Numbered from the stretch's first letter, positions 1-6,385 are shown. The stretch is 12,355 nt of DNA from CAKUIA01 sp034180465 (GCA_034180465.1 JAXFOH010000030.1:1-12355), one strand, 5' to 3'. Made by a program: numbers and translations. Notes: generated from the letters alone by a model not told the origin.

Positions 1-126
1 TGTATTACTCACCCGTTCGCCGCTCTCATATCCAATGTATTGCTACATCAAATATTCCCGCTCGACTTGCATGTCTTAGCCACGCCGCCAGCGTTCACTC
101 TGAGCCAGAATCAAACTCTCCATAAA
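1..126 (-). rRNA. rrs: 16S ribosomal RNA, 5' end (partial)
   Basis: The reverse complement contains the universal 16S 5' signature AGAGTTTGAT, then CTGGCTCAG, GAACGCTGGCGGCGTG, ACATGCAAGTCGAGCG and, near the window edge, GGCGAACGGGTGAGTA. Aligning AGAGTTTGAT (bases 119-110) to E. coli positions 8-17 puts the mature 5' end at about base 126. Only the first ~126 nt of the gene are inside; the rest of the 16S, and presumably 23S and 5S, lie to the left of base 1. The form TCTGGCTCAGAGTGAACG and the TAAGACATGC block are compatible with Verrucomicrobiota/Opitutae. That placement comes from memory of such sequences and was not checked by alignment. Confidence 0.97.
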
Positions 127-227
127 AAACTTTTTTCAAAGTCTATATAGAAAATCCAAATCCTGTCATACTAGTTTGTACTAATCTTTTATTGATTCGT
201 GGACTTCTTTTCAAAATAATTGATCGT

Positions 228-253
228 GTTAATCAGTTTTTCAACCAATTAAC
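228..253 (-). promoter_or_regulatory. rRNA leader hairpin with GAAA tetraloop
   Basis: Read on the minus strand, GTTAATTGGTT and AACTGATTAAC pair over 11 positions (nine Watson-Crick pairs and two adjacent G-U wobbles) around a GAAA loop, a GNRA-type tetraloop. It lies 23 nt downstream of the boxA-like element in the predicted 16S precursor leader and about 100 nt before the mature 16S. It could be a boxB-like antitermination hairpin or a leader-processing or folding element. The pairing is seen directly; the role is inferred. Confidence 0.6.
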
Positions 254-276
254 AGGTTCGCACAATCGCACTTGAT

Positions 277-290
277 AAATTTCAAAGAAC
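277..290 (-). promoter_or_regulatory. boxA-like rRNA antitermination element
   Basis: The minus-strand leader reads GTTCTTTGAAATTT here. It resembles bacterial rrn boxA elements (TGCTCTTTA in E. coli, GTTCTTTGA-type in many other phyla), which bind NusB/NusE to prevent premature Rho termination of rRNA transcripts. It lies about 65 nt downstream of the predicted transcription start and 150 nt upstream of 16S, the usual setting. The match is by eye. Confidence 0.7.
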
Positions 291-330
291 TTTTCCGTTT
301 CTTCCCTTCCAGGAAGCTCTCTCTTCTTTT

Positions 331-353
331 GCACCTTTCGATACTCAAGAAAG
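331..353 (-). promoter_or_regulatory. hairpin at the predicted 5' end of the rRNA leader
   Basis: Just after the predicted start (about 353) the leader RNA can form CTTTC/GAAAG with a 9-nt loop (TTGAGTATC). At DNA level the inverted repeat extends outward to 357 (GCA/TGC) with one G-G mismatch. It precedes boxA, so it occupies the place of boxB in E. coli rrn leaders. The stem is only 5 bp within the likely transcript. Confidence 0.35.
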
Positions 354-359
354 CTGCCC

Positions 360-388
360 ATTAAGAAGAACCTCTCTTAAGTTGTCAA
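360..388 (-). promoter_or_regulatory. rRNA operon promoter (sigma70-type) with UP-like element
   Basis: On the minus strand a perfect -35 TTGACA (bases 388-383) is followed by exactly 17 bases and a -10 CTTAAT (365-360; 4/6 to TATAAT). This predicts a start near base 353. Directly upstream (389-430) lies an almost pure A/T stretch of A- and T-tracts, typical of UP elements that bind the RNA polymerase alpha C-terminal domains at rRNA promoters. The distance to 16S (about 230 nt) and the boxA in between support this as the rrn promoter. Confidence 0.75.
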
Positions 389-851
389 GAACTTTTTTAA
401 AAATTTTTAACTTTTTTAAAATATTTTCTTAACTTACCTTTAAAAGAACCCTCTCTTCTCAACACCTCGGCTTTCTTCCTCAATGTTGAAAAGACCTCCC
501 ATAGTGCCATCTGCATTCTAAATTGCAAGCCTTTTTTTTGTTTTTTTTACAAGCACCTTGCGGGAATATTCCGTTCTAAAAATATATCTTTCTAATTCTC
601 AACAATAAAATTTTTCTAAACAACATCTAAAAAAATTTTTCATTTTTGGCATTTTTGGCAAAAAACAAACGATTTTTACACCCATAATTTTTAAAAATTT
701 TGCAAAAAAACCAATTTTTTGTGCAAAAACAGCTGTAATTCTCAAAAAAAAATGCGCGAAGCCAAACAACGACTATGCAAATAAACAAAAAGACTGCAAC
801 CCGGCATTTTTGCTGGTATTGCGGGCAATTTAGCAAAAAACAATGCGTTTT
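389..851. other. AT-rich intergenic region between rRNA promoter and minus-strand operon end
   Basis: No convincing protein gene is present. Bases 389-430 are the UP-like A/T stretch. Bases 444-457 hold a near copy (minus strand AAGAGAGGGTTCTT) of the rrn promoter spacer segment AAGAGAGGTTCTT at 366-378, preceded by TTGAGA. Bases 501-528 could form a weaker second promoter (TTGCAA, 16 bases, CACTAT) behind A-tracts. Bases 600-760 are poly-A/T rich without structure I can name. The short open frames here are Phe/Lys/Asn-rich low-complexity translations. The terminator of the upstream operon occupies 782-822. Confidence 0.6.
782..822 (-). terminator. probable rho-independent terminator of the minus-strand operon
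   Basis: On the minus strand, 30 nt after the stop of the last gene, GCAA...CCAGCA pairs with TGCCGG...TTGC around an AAAA loop. The stem has one A-C mismatch and a small internal loop. It is followed by AG and the T-rich run TCTTTTTGTTTATTT. Position and T-tract fit a terminator ending the 6252-852 transcript; the imperfect stem makes its strength uncertain. Confidence 0.42.
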
Positions 852-1811
852 TTAGTTTTCGCAAAAAATTCTTTTTAAGATTTCGGCAATATAAAAATCG
901 TTTTCCATATAGTTTTCTATTTGCATTTTGCCGTTTTTCTCGCAAACAAAGCCGAAATCTAACACCTCTTGTTGCGACGGGTTTTTCGGGTTATAGCGCA
1001 TAAACACTATAAGTTTAAGGGTGCCCATATCACAAAAAGCAATGTATTTTTTGCGCATATCCATATAAGACCCCATTGCCTTTAGCATTTCCTCTTTCGA
1101 AATTGAGCCGTACAATTTGTTATAGGTTTTCAGGCTTTTTTCGCTTAAATTCTTGCAAAACGCGCTAAAATTACCGCTATGAAACTCTTTTTGCGCAGCT
1201 TCGAAGAACGCAACATATTTATTTTTTAAAAGACTTTCGCTGTCGGATTTTTCGAGCGGCAAATTGTTTGCATCGCACAAAACAAGCGGGGCTTTTGCAT
1301 ATTTTTCGGGCAATACAATTTCAGATTTTTTTGCGGAATCTACGCTGGCGGCAAGAGCCGTATACAGCACGCCGCTTTTAGCCAAATCCCACTTAAAATC
1401 TTTGTCTAGCGCAATAAAATTCATGCCGGCGCGCATTTTGGGCGACGCGCTTTTGTAAAAAATAAAATAATAGTTTTTATCTAAAAACACCGAAACAGAT
1501 TCTATTTTAGCATTTTTAAATGTCGCCATTTTTAAGAGTTTTGTTGCCTTTGCAGCAGTGTTTTGGTTTTTAAGCAAAGCTTTTAATTCGGCGGCGTTGC
1601 CGCTTTTTGCAATTGCGTTTAGGCATTCCACAAAGGCAAGCGACTTTTGTGCGCTTGCAACATCGGGGCAAAGCGTTAAAACTTTTGCGGAAGAAACAAC
1701 CTTGTTTTTGGGCGAGCCTACCGCAAGCGAAAATTCGGAGTGTTTTGCAAACAAATATTCACCGCCGAACAAAACGGCAAACAAAGCAACTGCGCGTAAA
1801 AAATTCTTCAT
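852..1811 (-). CDS. Uncharacterised exported protein with two similar (NTF2-like?) halves
   Basis: A 319-residue product that I do not recognise as a known family. Residues 1-22 (MKNFLRAVALF... ending LFA) form a classical signal peptide, so the protein is probably periplasmic. The mature part seems to be an internal duplication. AFVE near residue 59 and AFFE near residue 201 are each followed nine residues later by SGN. In both halves a helical stretch then leads into beta-rich segments rich in aromatic residues (VSVFLDKNYYFIFYK; LKLIVFMRYN). This layout recalls NTF2/DUF4878-like folds, but that is inference. I chose the ATG at 1811 because it gives the standard signal peptide; an in-frame GTG at 1817 would add two residues. 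No clear RBS is visible. It is the last gene of the operon, 27 nt after the GspM-like gene, suggesting a link to that envelope machinery. Confidence 0.8.
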   Translation of the reverse strand: MKNFLRAVALFAVLFGGEYLFAKHSEFSLAVGSPKNKVVSSAKVLTLCPDVASAQKSLAFVECLNAIAKSGNAAELKALLKNQNTAAKATKLLKMATFKNAKIESVSVFLDKNYYFIFYKSASPKMRAGMNFIALDKDFKWDLAKSGVLYTALAASVDSAKKSEIVLPEKYAKAPLVLCDANNLPLEKSDSESLLKNKYVAFFEAAQKEFHSGNFSAFCKNLSEKSLKTYNKLYGSISKEEMLKAMGSYMDMRKKYIAFCDMGTLKLIVFMRYNPKNPSQQEVLDFGFVCEKNGKMQIENYMENDFYIAEILKRIFCEN

Positions 1812-1838
1812 AGGCACACGCTACTATGAAGGAAAATT

Positions 1839-2369
1839 CTACTCAACAACAAAAGAATATATTTTATATTTTGCCGAAATTGCGCCGCGCGCCGTAGAGC
1901 TGATTGTTGCCGAATTTATAAACACATATGGCGAATGAGCCAAAATACTCTTTTCGAAATCCACAATGCCCTGCATTCCGCAGCGGGGGATATTCAGCGT
2001 TAGCGTAAATATTTTAAAGCCGCCAAGCTGCGAAGTAGAAACGTCGGAAATATCGTAGCTTAGCCCCGCCGAAACCGCGCAGTTTTCGGCTACAATCTGC
2101 AACGCCTTGCCGTCTACCGTCTTTTGCGAATCTACGGATTTTTTTGCGTTTTCTAGGTCGCTTAAAATTTGCGCTTTAAAGCCCAAAACCGTTTGCATTT
2201 GCGAGAACTTGCCCTGCATTGAAACCAGATTTTCGTTCAGTTTCGAACTCTTGCCCTTAAGCCAAATTGCCCAGCAAATAAGCGCAACATAGCACGTCGC
2301 TAAAAGCAGAATGCGCTCGCTTTTTTTACGCGAATAATAAAAGTTGAATATCCTTTTGCCTAGCTTCAT
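1839..2369 (-). CDS. GspM/PilO-like assembly-platform protein
   Basis: A 176-residue single-pass inner-membrane protein. It has a short basic N-terminus (MKLGKRIFNFYYSRKKSER), one hydrophobic helix at about residues 20-37, a Lys/Gln-rich probable coiled coil (about 40-85) and a C-terminal alpha/beta domain (about 86-176) ending in beta-strands. This is the architecture of GspM of type II secretion and PilO of type IV pili, which pair with GspL/PilN in the inner-membrane platform. Identity is reinforced by the upstream GspL/PilN-like gene, with which it shares a 4-base ATGA overlap, implying translational coupling. The family is poorly conserved in sequence, so GspM and PilO cannot be separated here. 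No ATPase, secretin or pilin gene is in the window. Confidence 0.68.
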   Translation of the reverse strand: MKLGKRIFNFYYSRKKSERILLLATCYVALICWAIWLKGKSSKLNENLVSMQGKFSQMQTVLGFKAQILSDLENAKKSVDSQKTVDGKALQIVAENCAVSAGLSYDISDVSTSQLGGFKIFTLTLNIPRCGMQGIVDFEKSILAHSPYVFINSATISSTARGAISAKYKIYSFVVE

Positions 2370-2377
2370 TTTTTTTG
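2366..2377 (-). other. ATGA stop/start overlap preceded by an in-frame A8 slippery run
   Basis: The GspL-like gene ends CAA AAA AAA TGA on the minus strand, and the GspM-like ATG uses the last A of the run plus TG. The heptamer A AAA AAA therefore sits in the zero frame immediately before the stop. A -1 slip would decode ATG of the next gene as the following codon. The ordinary reading is translational coupling; frameshifting is possible but unproven. Confidence 0.5.
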
Positions 2378-3448
2378 CGCAAATTTTATTTTTAGCGAAA
2401 ATTTTGCCGCGCCGTTTTTTGCCGAAACTTCGTTTTCGACATTGCCTACAAAGGGCTGCTTTTTCAATTCAAGAACGTAGTCGTTTATAAGCGAAATATT
2501 GGCGGCGCTTCCAAAAATTTCAATCTCGGCAGGATTTGAAGAAAAAGTTCGCAAAAACAAGACTCCCTCGGGGCGTACCGAATTTGCCTTTGCCAACAGC
2601 ATTGCGTTGAAAAGTTTTTTTGCCGAAATATCCCTTATTGCCGAAAGTTGCGAGTTTAGTTTTTCCAGCTTTGTGGCCTCGGGGGCAATTTGCTCGACCT
2701 GTGCCTTAAGTGTTTTGTAGCTTGCATTTTTTGCGTAAAAAAGCGCGGTTAAAACAGCCAAAAATGCGGCAAAGAAAAATACGCCGTAAACGGGAAATTT
2801 TGCCGCCAACGACTTGGCTTTGGAGGCGCGCCTTTCGGAAAAATAGCCAAAGCCGCGCACATCGCAGCACTCCAATTCGCCCGCCGAAAATGTGCGCGAA
2901 AGCGCGGCGCAATGCTTCCCTTTAAGCATGCATTTAAAACCCGCAACCTTCTGTTTTTCGAAGCCCGCAAACGAGTATTCGAATATGTTTTTTGCCCCCC
3001 ATTTTTCGGCTAATTCCTTCTTTATGCCTTCGCAATTTTCGGAGGAAAAATTCTTATGCAAAATTTCCTTTATTGTCCCTTTTTCTGTAAAAAGCGCAAT
3101 TACCGAACCTTTTGTTTCAACAACATTGAAGCCGTCTTTAAAATTAAAATAGATAAGAGGCGCAATTTCTGGAATTATGTATTTTGTATTGTTAGACGCC
3201 CCGAAATTTGCCGACAATTCTTCTTCGCGCAATCTCTCGCTTAGGGCGGCAAAAATCACGCAACAGCGCGCTCCCTTTGCGCAGCAAAACGAAATTTGCG
3301 ACATTGGCAGCGGGGCGGACATTTCAAGCTCAGCCCTTGCATAGCCGAAAAGGTCTTTTTTGCCGATGCGTTTGGGCGTTTCGACAATCTTTGTAAAGAA
3401 AAGCGAACTTTTTAACGGTAATATTTCACTGCGCAAACTGTCTGCCAT
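2366..3448 (-). CDS. GspL/PilN-like assembly-platform protein
   Basis: A 360-residue protein with a large cytoplasmic region (1-215), one transmembrane helix (about 218-238, FPVYGVFFFAAFLAVLTALF), a coiled coil (about 242-275) and a periplasmic ferredoxin-like domain (about 276-357). The last domain carries the PilN-like pattern VRPEGVLFLRTF...EIEIFGSA...INDYVLELKK...FSLKIKF. GspL and PilM-PilN proteins link the cytoplasmic secretion ATPase to the pseudopilus or pilus platform. The N-terminal part is shorter than PilM and shows no obvious ATP-binding motif, so it may be a degenerate actin-like domain as in GspL. Oddities are a CC-x5-CC cluster at residues 55-63 and another CC at 194-195. It starts 43 nt after alr without a clear SD and overlaps the next gene by ATGA; its last codons form an A8 run. 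Confidence 0.72.
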   Translation of the reverse strand: MADSLRSEILPLKSSLFFTKIVETPKRIGKKDLFGYARAELEMSAPLPMSQISFCCAKGARCCVIFAALSERLREEELSANFGASNNTKYIIPEIAPLIYFNFKDGFNVVETKGSVIALFTEKGTIKEILHKNFSSENCEGIKKELAEKWGAKNIFEYSFAGFEKQKVAGFKCMLKGKHCAALSRTFSAGELECCDVRGFGYFSERRASKAKSLAAKFPVYGVFFFAAFLAVLTALFYAKNASYKTLKAQVEQIAPEATKLEKLNSQLSAIRDISAKKLFNAMLLAKANSVRPEGVLFLRTFSSNPAEIEIFGSAANISLINDYVLELKKQPFVGNVENEVSAKNGAAKFSLKIKFAQKK

Positions 3449-3491
3449 ACGTCGGGTATTTTGGGTTAAACGCCGCTGCGCAAAAAAAGTT

Positions 3492-4568
3492 TCATTTAGT
3501 TATTAAAATTCTGGCAACTCTTGTTGGTATAGAAACCATTGTTTCCCACGGGATTCGCCTTGTCCAAAGGCTGTACGAGTGCAAATCTATGGATTCACCG
3601 CCCTGATTGCCTATAAAAACAACTTCGTCGCCGTTTTTTACGTCGGGCAAAGCCGAAACGTCGGCGTAGGTTTCGTCTAGCGAAACTTCGCCGACTACGG
3701 GGCACTTTTTGCCGCCTATCAAAACAACGGCGTCTTTGGTAAAGTCGGCCGGAACGCCGTCGGCATAGCCGGCGCTAATTGCCGCAATTTTTTTGCCATT
3801 GCACTCGCCTACCGCCGAAACCCTTGCCTTAAACGACATAACGGGCAAAACGTCCATCTTCTGCATTTCGGGGTTCGGCACAATTCCGTATTGAAGCAAG
3901 CCCATTCTTACGGCGTTAAAAACGTCGCCCTTTTTGAAGAAAACAAGCCCGGCGCTTGCGTGGGCATGAACAAGCCAGTCTTTCCTTTCAGGGAAATTCA
4001 GCACTATTTTTCTGAAAATATCCAGCTGCTTTTCGGTGTAGTCGGCATCGCAATCGGCGCACGAAAGGTGGGTAAAAACGCCGGCTATTTTCAGATTCTT
4101 ATAGGCTTGCACCTTTTTTATAAAATCTACCGCATGCGTATGCCAAACGCCCACGCGCCCCATGCCCGTATCTATTTTTATATGCACGGGCAAAACGGTA
4201 TTGTGCTCTTTTGCCAATTTGTCGAAATCGTCGCACTCGGTCTCGTTCGAAACCGCAGGGCATGCCCCATAGTCGAAAACAAGCCTGCGTTCGCTTGCCA
4301 AAATAGGGCTTAAAACCAAAATGGGCTTTGTAAGAACCAGCTCGCGAACTCTTGAAGCTTCGTAGATGTTTGCTACTGCAAAATAGTCGGCGCCGCCGCT
4401 TAAAAATCGCATAAGGCTTTGCGGCATACAATGCCCATAGGCATCGGCCTTAACAATGCACACATACGCGCAATCGCTCGGTAGCGAAGCCTTAATTTTC
4501 CTTACGTTCGATTCGAGGTTTTTTAGGTTGATTTCTATGTACGACCTATTGGGGATTGCCCCCTGCAT
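3492..4568 (-). CDS. alr: Alanine racemase
   Basis: A PLP-dependent cytoplasmic enzyme that interconverts L- and D-alanine for peptidoglycan. It has 358 residues from the chosen start, normal for Alr (about 360). Visible hallmarks are the PLP lysine K40 in VKADAYGH, the HIKIDTGMGRVG segment (about 129-140), the MGLLQYG strand with its preceding Arg221, the catalytic tyrosine Y268 in AGYADG, and the C-terminal RIPWETMVSIPTRVARI block. Two usually conserved spots differ: HAHASAG where many Alr have HxANSAA, and SLDE where many have the MDQ-type motif. I chose ATG 4568 because AGGGGG lies 9 nt upstream, it is 13 nt after the preceding stop, and the family begins near here; the longer reading would need a TTG at 4607 and overlap the upstream gene. 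Second gene of the minus-strand operon. Confidence 0.95.
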   Translation of the reverse strand: MQGAIPNRSYIEINLKNLESNVRKIKASLPSDCAYVCIVKADAYGHCMPQSLMRFLSGGADYFAVANIYEASRVRELVLTKPILVLSPILASERRLVFDYGACPAVSNETECDDFDKLAKEHNTVLPVHIKIDTGMGRVGVWHTHAVDFIKKVQAYKNLKIAGVFTHLSCADCDADYTEKQLDIFRKIVLNFPERKDWLVHAHASAGLVFFKKGDVFNAVRMGLLQYGIVPNPEMQKMDVLPVMSFKARVSAVGECNGKKIAAISAGYADGVPADFTKDAVVLIGGKKCPVVGEVSLDETYADVSALPDVKNGDEVVFIGNQGGESIDLHSYSLWTRRIPWETMVSIPTRVARILITK

Positions 4569-4577
4569 TTTAAAAAA

Positions 4578-4583
4578 CCCCCT
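4578..4583 (-). promoter_or_regulatory. ribosome binding site of alr
   Basis: AGGGGG on the minus strand, 9 nt before the ATG at 4568 and overlapping the stop codon (TAG) of the upstream ligase gene. It decides the alr start in favour of 4568 over the upstream TTG, and suggests coupled termination and re-initiation. Confidence 0.6.
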
Positions 4584-6252
4584 AAAGAGCGGCTGCCCCT
4601 TTTGCAATTTCCCTTACGCTTTTTAAGTCCATCTTGCCTGTCGGCAAAACGGGAATGGCTTCGACCTTAACGATATGGCGAGGAAGCCACAAGTTGGGGA
4701 ATCCTAAAGCCGAAAGCTTTGCGCGAAGCTCGCTTTTGTCGATATCTATGGTCGTAAGCAAAACAATGCTTTCTCCCTTTGCGCTATCCTCGCAGGAGGC
4801 AACCGCAAAACAAAGGGCCTCGCTATCCTGCTTGTTGTAGGCTTTTACAATGGCATCTTCTATGGTTGTATGCGGCACCATTTCGCCGCCTATTTTCGAA
4901 AATCTCGAAAGCCTGCCTTTTATGAATATGTAGCCATCTTCGTCTATAGAGGCTAAGTCTCCCGTAATTAGCCAGCCGTCGAAAAACTTTTCGGAGTTCA
5001 ATTCGGGCAGCCCTTTGTAGCCTCCAAAGACATTCGGGCCTTTAAGACACAGCATACCCGTTCGGCCTATGGGCAAAAATTCCCTTGTATCCATATCCAA
5101 AATACCCGCCTTCATTCCGGGAAAAAGCGGGCCTATAGACCCAACCTTGCAGCCGCTCGGGTAGTCTCTAAACTTGTTTCTTGTCGCAATTTTGCGGTGG
5201 TTCACACAAACAACCGGCGACGCCTCGGTTAGCCCGTAGCCTTCCATATAGCAGCTATTGGGAAAGCGCGCATTCCACAACGCGCACAGGCCCTCTGGGG
5301 TTTTTTCCGCCCCCGCAATAACATATTTTAGGCTTTTTGCGTCTTCTGGATTGCCCTTTCTTAAGTAGGCGCGCAAAAAAGTGGGGGTAGAAATCATTAT
5401 TGTAGACTTATTTCGGCACATTGCGTCGAAGTTTTGCCTAACTTCTAGCGGGCTTGCAACCATTGTGCTTTTTACGCCATACATTAGCGCAAACCAAAGC
5501 TGAATAGACTGCCCAAAGCTGTGAAAAAGCGGCAAGTTTGCGTGCAGAACGTCGTCGGGGAAAACCTCGCCGCAATAGTGCATTTGAACGCAGTTGCCCA
5601 CAATGTTGCGGTGGGTGAGCACCGCCGCCTTAGGCATCCCTTCGCTGCCGCTTGTAAATATTATGGAAGCTTCCCTTTTGCCGCCAAATTTTTCTATGCC
5701 AAAAAGGCTTGCCAATGACGAAGCCGAAAGCGTTTTTACCAACGCCAAATTTTTAAGAACCGAAACTTTCGACATACCTTTTAAAACTTCGGCAATGTCG
5801 ACAAACTTTTCGGGCCAGGGAAAATCTATGCCCTTTTCCTCGAGCTTTTTCCTGAGCTTTTGCGCGCTTACAACGCTTTTTAATTCTGCCGTTTTAACGC
5901 AGTGGGCTGCCGCCGCTCGGCCTAGCGTAAAGTTAAGGTTTACACAAGACTTTCCCGCCATTTGGGCGGCCAAATTTACCAGCAAGCCGGGAATGCCCGA
6001 AGGCAGCGCAATGCCTATGCGCTTTTCGTTTGCAAAGTTTTTGTCGAAATATTTTTTAAGCTCTAAAGCCGCCGCCAAAACAACGCCTCTGTTCATCGAC
6101 TTATTCATAGAATAGTCGTAGCAAAAATCCCTAGACGTATCTTTGCTTAAGCCAATAAGTGCCGCATATGCCAAACTGTAGTCCAGTTCGGGCAAGGCGC
6201 AAAATTCCGCGAAATTTGTGTCTAAAAATTTACCTTCGCTTACAACGCTCAT
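4582..6252 (-). CDS. AMP-dependent acyl-CoA/acyl-ACP synthetase, Aas-like
   Basis: A 556-residue member of the ANL (AMP-forming adenylate) superfamily, which activates a carboxylate with ATP. Core motifs in order are the P-loop FTSGSEGMPKA (about 199-209), LPLFHSFGQS (240-249), AGAEK (313-317), GYGLTEASP (338-346), ITGDL (429-433), GRLSRFSKIGGEMV (446-459) and the catalytic PTGKMD with K540. LPLFHSFG, AGAEK and RFSKIGGEMV resemble the ligase half of Aas (2-acyl-glycerophosphoethanolamine acyltransferase / acyl-ACP synthetase), so fatty-acid activation for lysophospholipid repair is the best guess. Unlike E. coli Aas, no PlsC-type acyltransferase domain or LplT transporter domain is fused; the first ~75 residues are unassigned. 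It is the first gene of the operon, about 28 nt from a good promoter, with no strong SD. Substrate identity is inferred. Confidence 0.85.
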   Translation of the reverse strand: MSVVSEGKFLDTNFAEFCALPELDYSLAYAALIGLSKDTSRDFCYDYSMNKSMNRGVVLAAALELKKYFDKNFANEKRIGIALPSGIPGLLVNLAAQMAGKSCVNLNFTLGRAAAAHCVKTAELKSVVSAQKLRKKLEEKGIDFPWPEKFVDIAEVLKGMSKVSVLKNLALVKTLSASSLASLFGIEKFGGKREASIIFTSGSEGMPKAAVLTHRNIVGNCVQMHYCGEVFPDDVLHANLPLFHSFGQSIQLWFALMYGVKSTMVASPLEVRQNFDAMCRNKSTIMISTPTFLRAYLRKGNPEDAKSLKYVIAGAEKTPEGLCALWNARFPNSCYMEGYGLTEASPVVCVNHRKIATRNKFRDYPSGCKVGSIGPLFPGMKAGILDMDTREFLPIGRTGMLCLKGPNVFGGYKGLPELNSEKFFDGWLITGDLASIDEDGYIFIKGRLSRFSKIGGEMVPHTTIEDAIVKAYNKQDSEALCFAVASCEDSAKGESIVLLTTIDIDKSELRAKLSALGFPNLWLPRHIVKVEAIPVLPTGKMDLKSVREIAKGAAAL

Positions 6253-6286
6253 AATCCGTAATAGCCGTTTTTTATAAAAGTGTCCG

Positions 6287-6315
6287 ATTATTTATTGATT
6301 GGGCAAAAAGTTCAA
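6287..6315 (-). promoter_or_regulatory. promoter of the ligase-alr-gspLM-like operon
   Basis: On the minus strand TTGAAC (6315-6310), exactly 17 bases, then AATAAT (6292-6287; 5/6 to TATAAT). The predicted start near 6280 gives a leader of about 28 nt before the ATG at 6252. It faces the plus-strand operon, so both promoters share the 133-bp divergent region. Confidence 0.55.
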
Positions 6316-6329
6316 CATATTTTTATATT
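6295..6329 (+). promoter_or_regulatory. candidate promoter of the FtsB-like/GH13/LptA-like operon
   Basis: Two overlapping possibilities are visible: TTGATT (6295-6300) with 17 bases to TATTTT (6318-6323), or TATATT (6324-6329, 5/6) with only a poor -35. Either gives a leader of roughly 50 nt before the ATG at 6386. The -35 lies inside the spacer of the opposing minus-strand promoter, so the two polymerases could interfere. Confidence 0.33.
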
Positions 6330-6385
6330 TTATTTACAGACACACCAAAAAGATACAATATTCGGCAATAGAAAAATTCAAACTT

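Noticed and set aside
460..488. Hairpin CAACA...TGTTG
   Set aside because: Only a 5-bp stem with a 19-nt loop.
501..528. Second rrn promoter (TTGCAA-N16-CACTAT, minus strand)
   Set aside because: The -10 is only 3/6 and the downstream TTGACA promoter is much better; kept only as a remark on the region.
627..945. Two minus-strand open frames (69 and 67 codons) in the AT-rich gap
   Set aside because: Low-complexity Phe/Lys/Asn/Cys-rich translations from A/T tracts; one runs into the exported-protein gene and the terminator hairpin. No RBS or family likeness.
3891..4313. Plus-strand open frame of 140 codons inside alr
   Set aside because: Antisense shadow of a well-supported alr gene.
4569..4607. 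Longer alr start (TTG at 4607, 13 extra residues)
   Set aside because: Rare start, overlaps the ligase gene, and the SD-supported ATG at 4568 fits the family start.
5594..6115. Plus-strand open frame of 173 codons inside the ligase gene
   Set aside because: Antisense shadow; the minus strand has full ANL motifs.
6299..6385. Longer FtsB-like start (TTG at 6299)
   Set aside because: The extra 29 residues overlap the promoter region and do not resemble the family; ATG 6386 gives the standard short N-terminus before the membrane helix.
6253..6385. Possible replication origin at the strand switch
   Set aside because: No dnaA boxes or AT-rich 13-mer repeats, and no dnaA, dnaN or gidA genes; it is an ordinary divergent promoter region.
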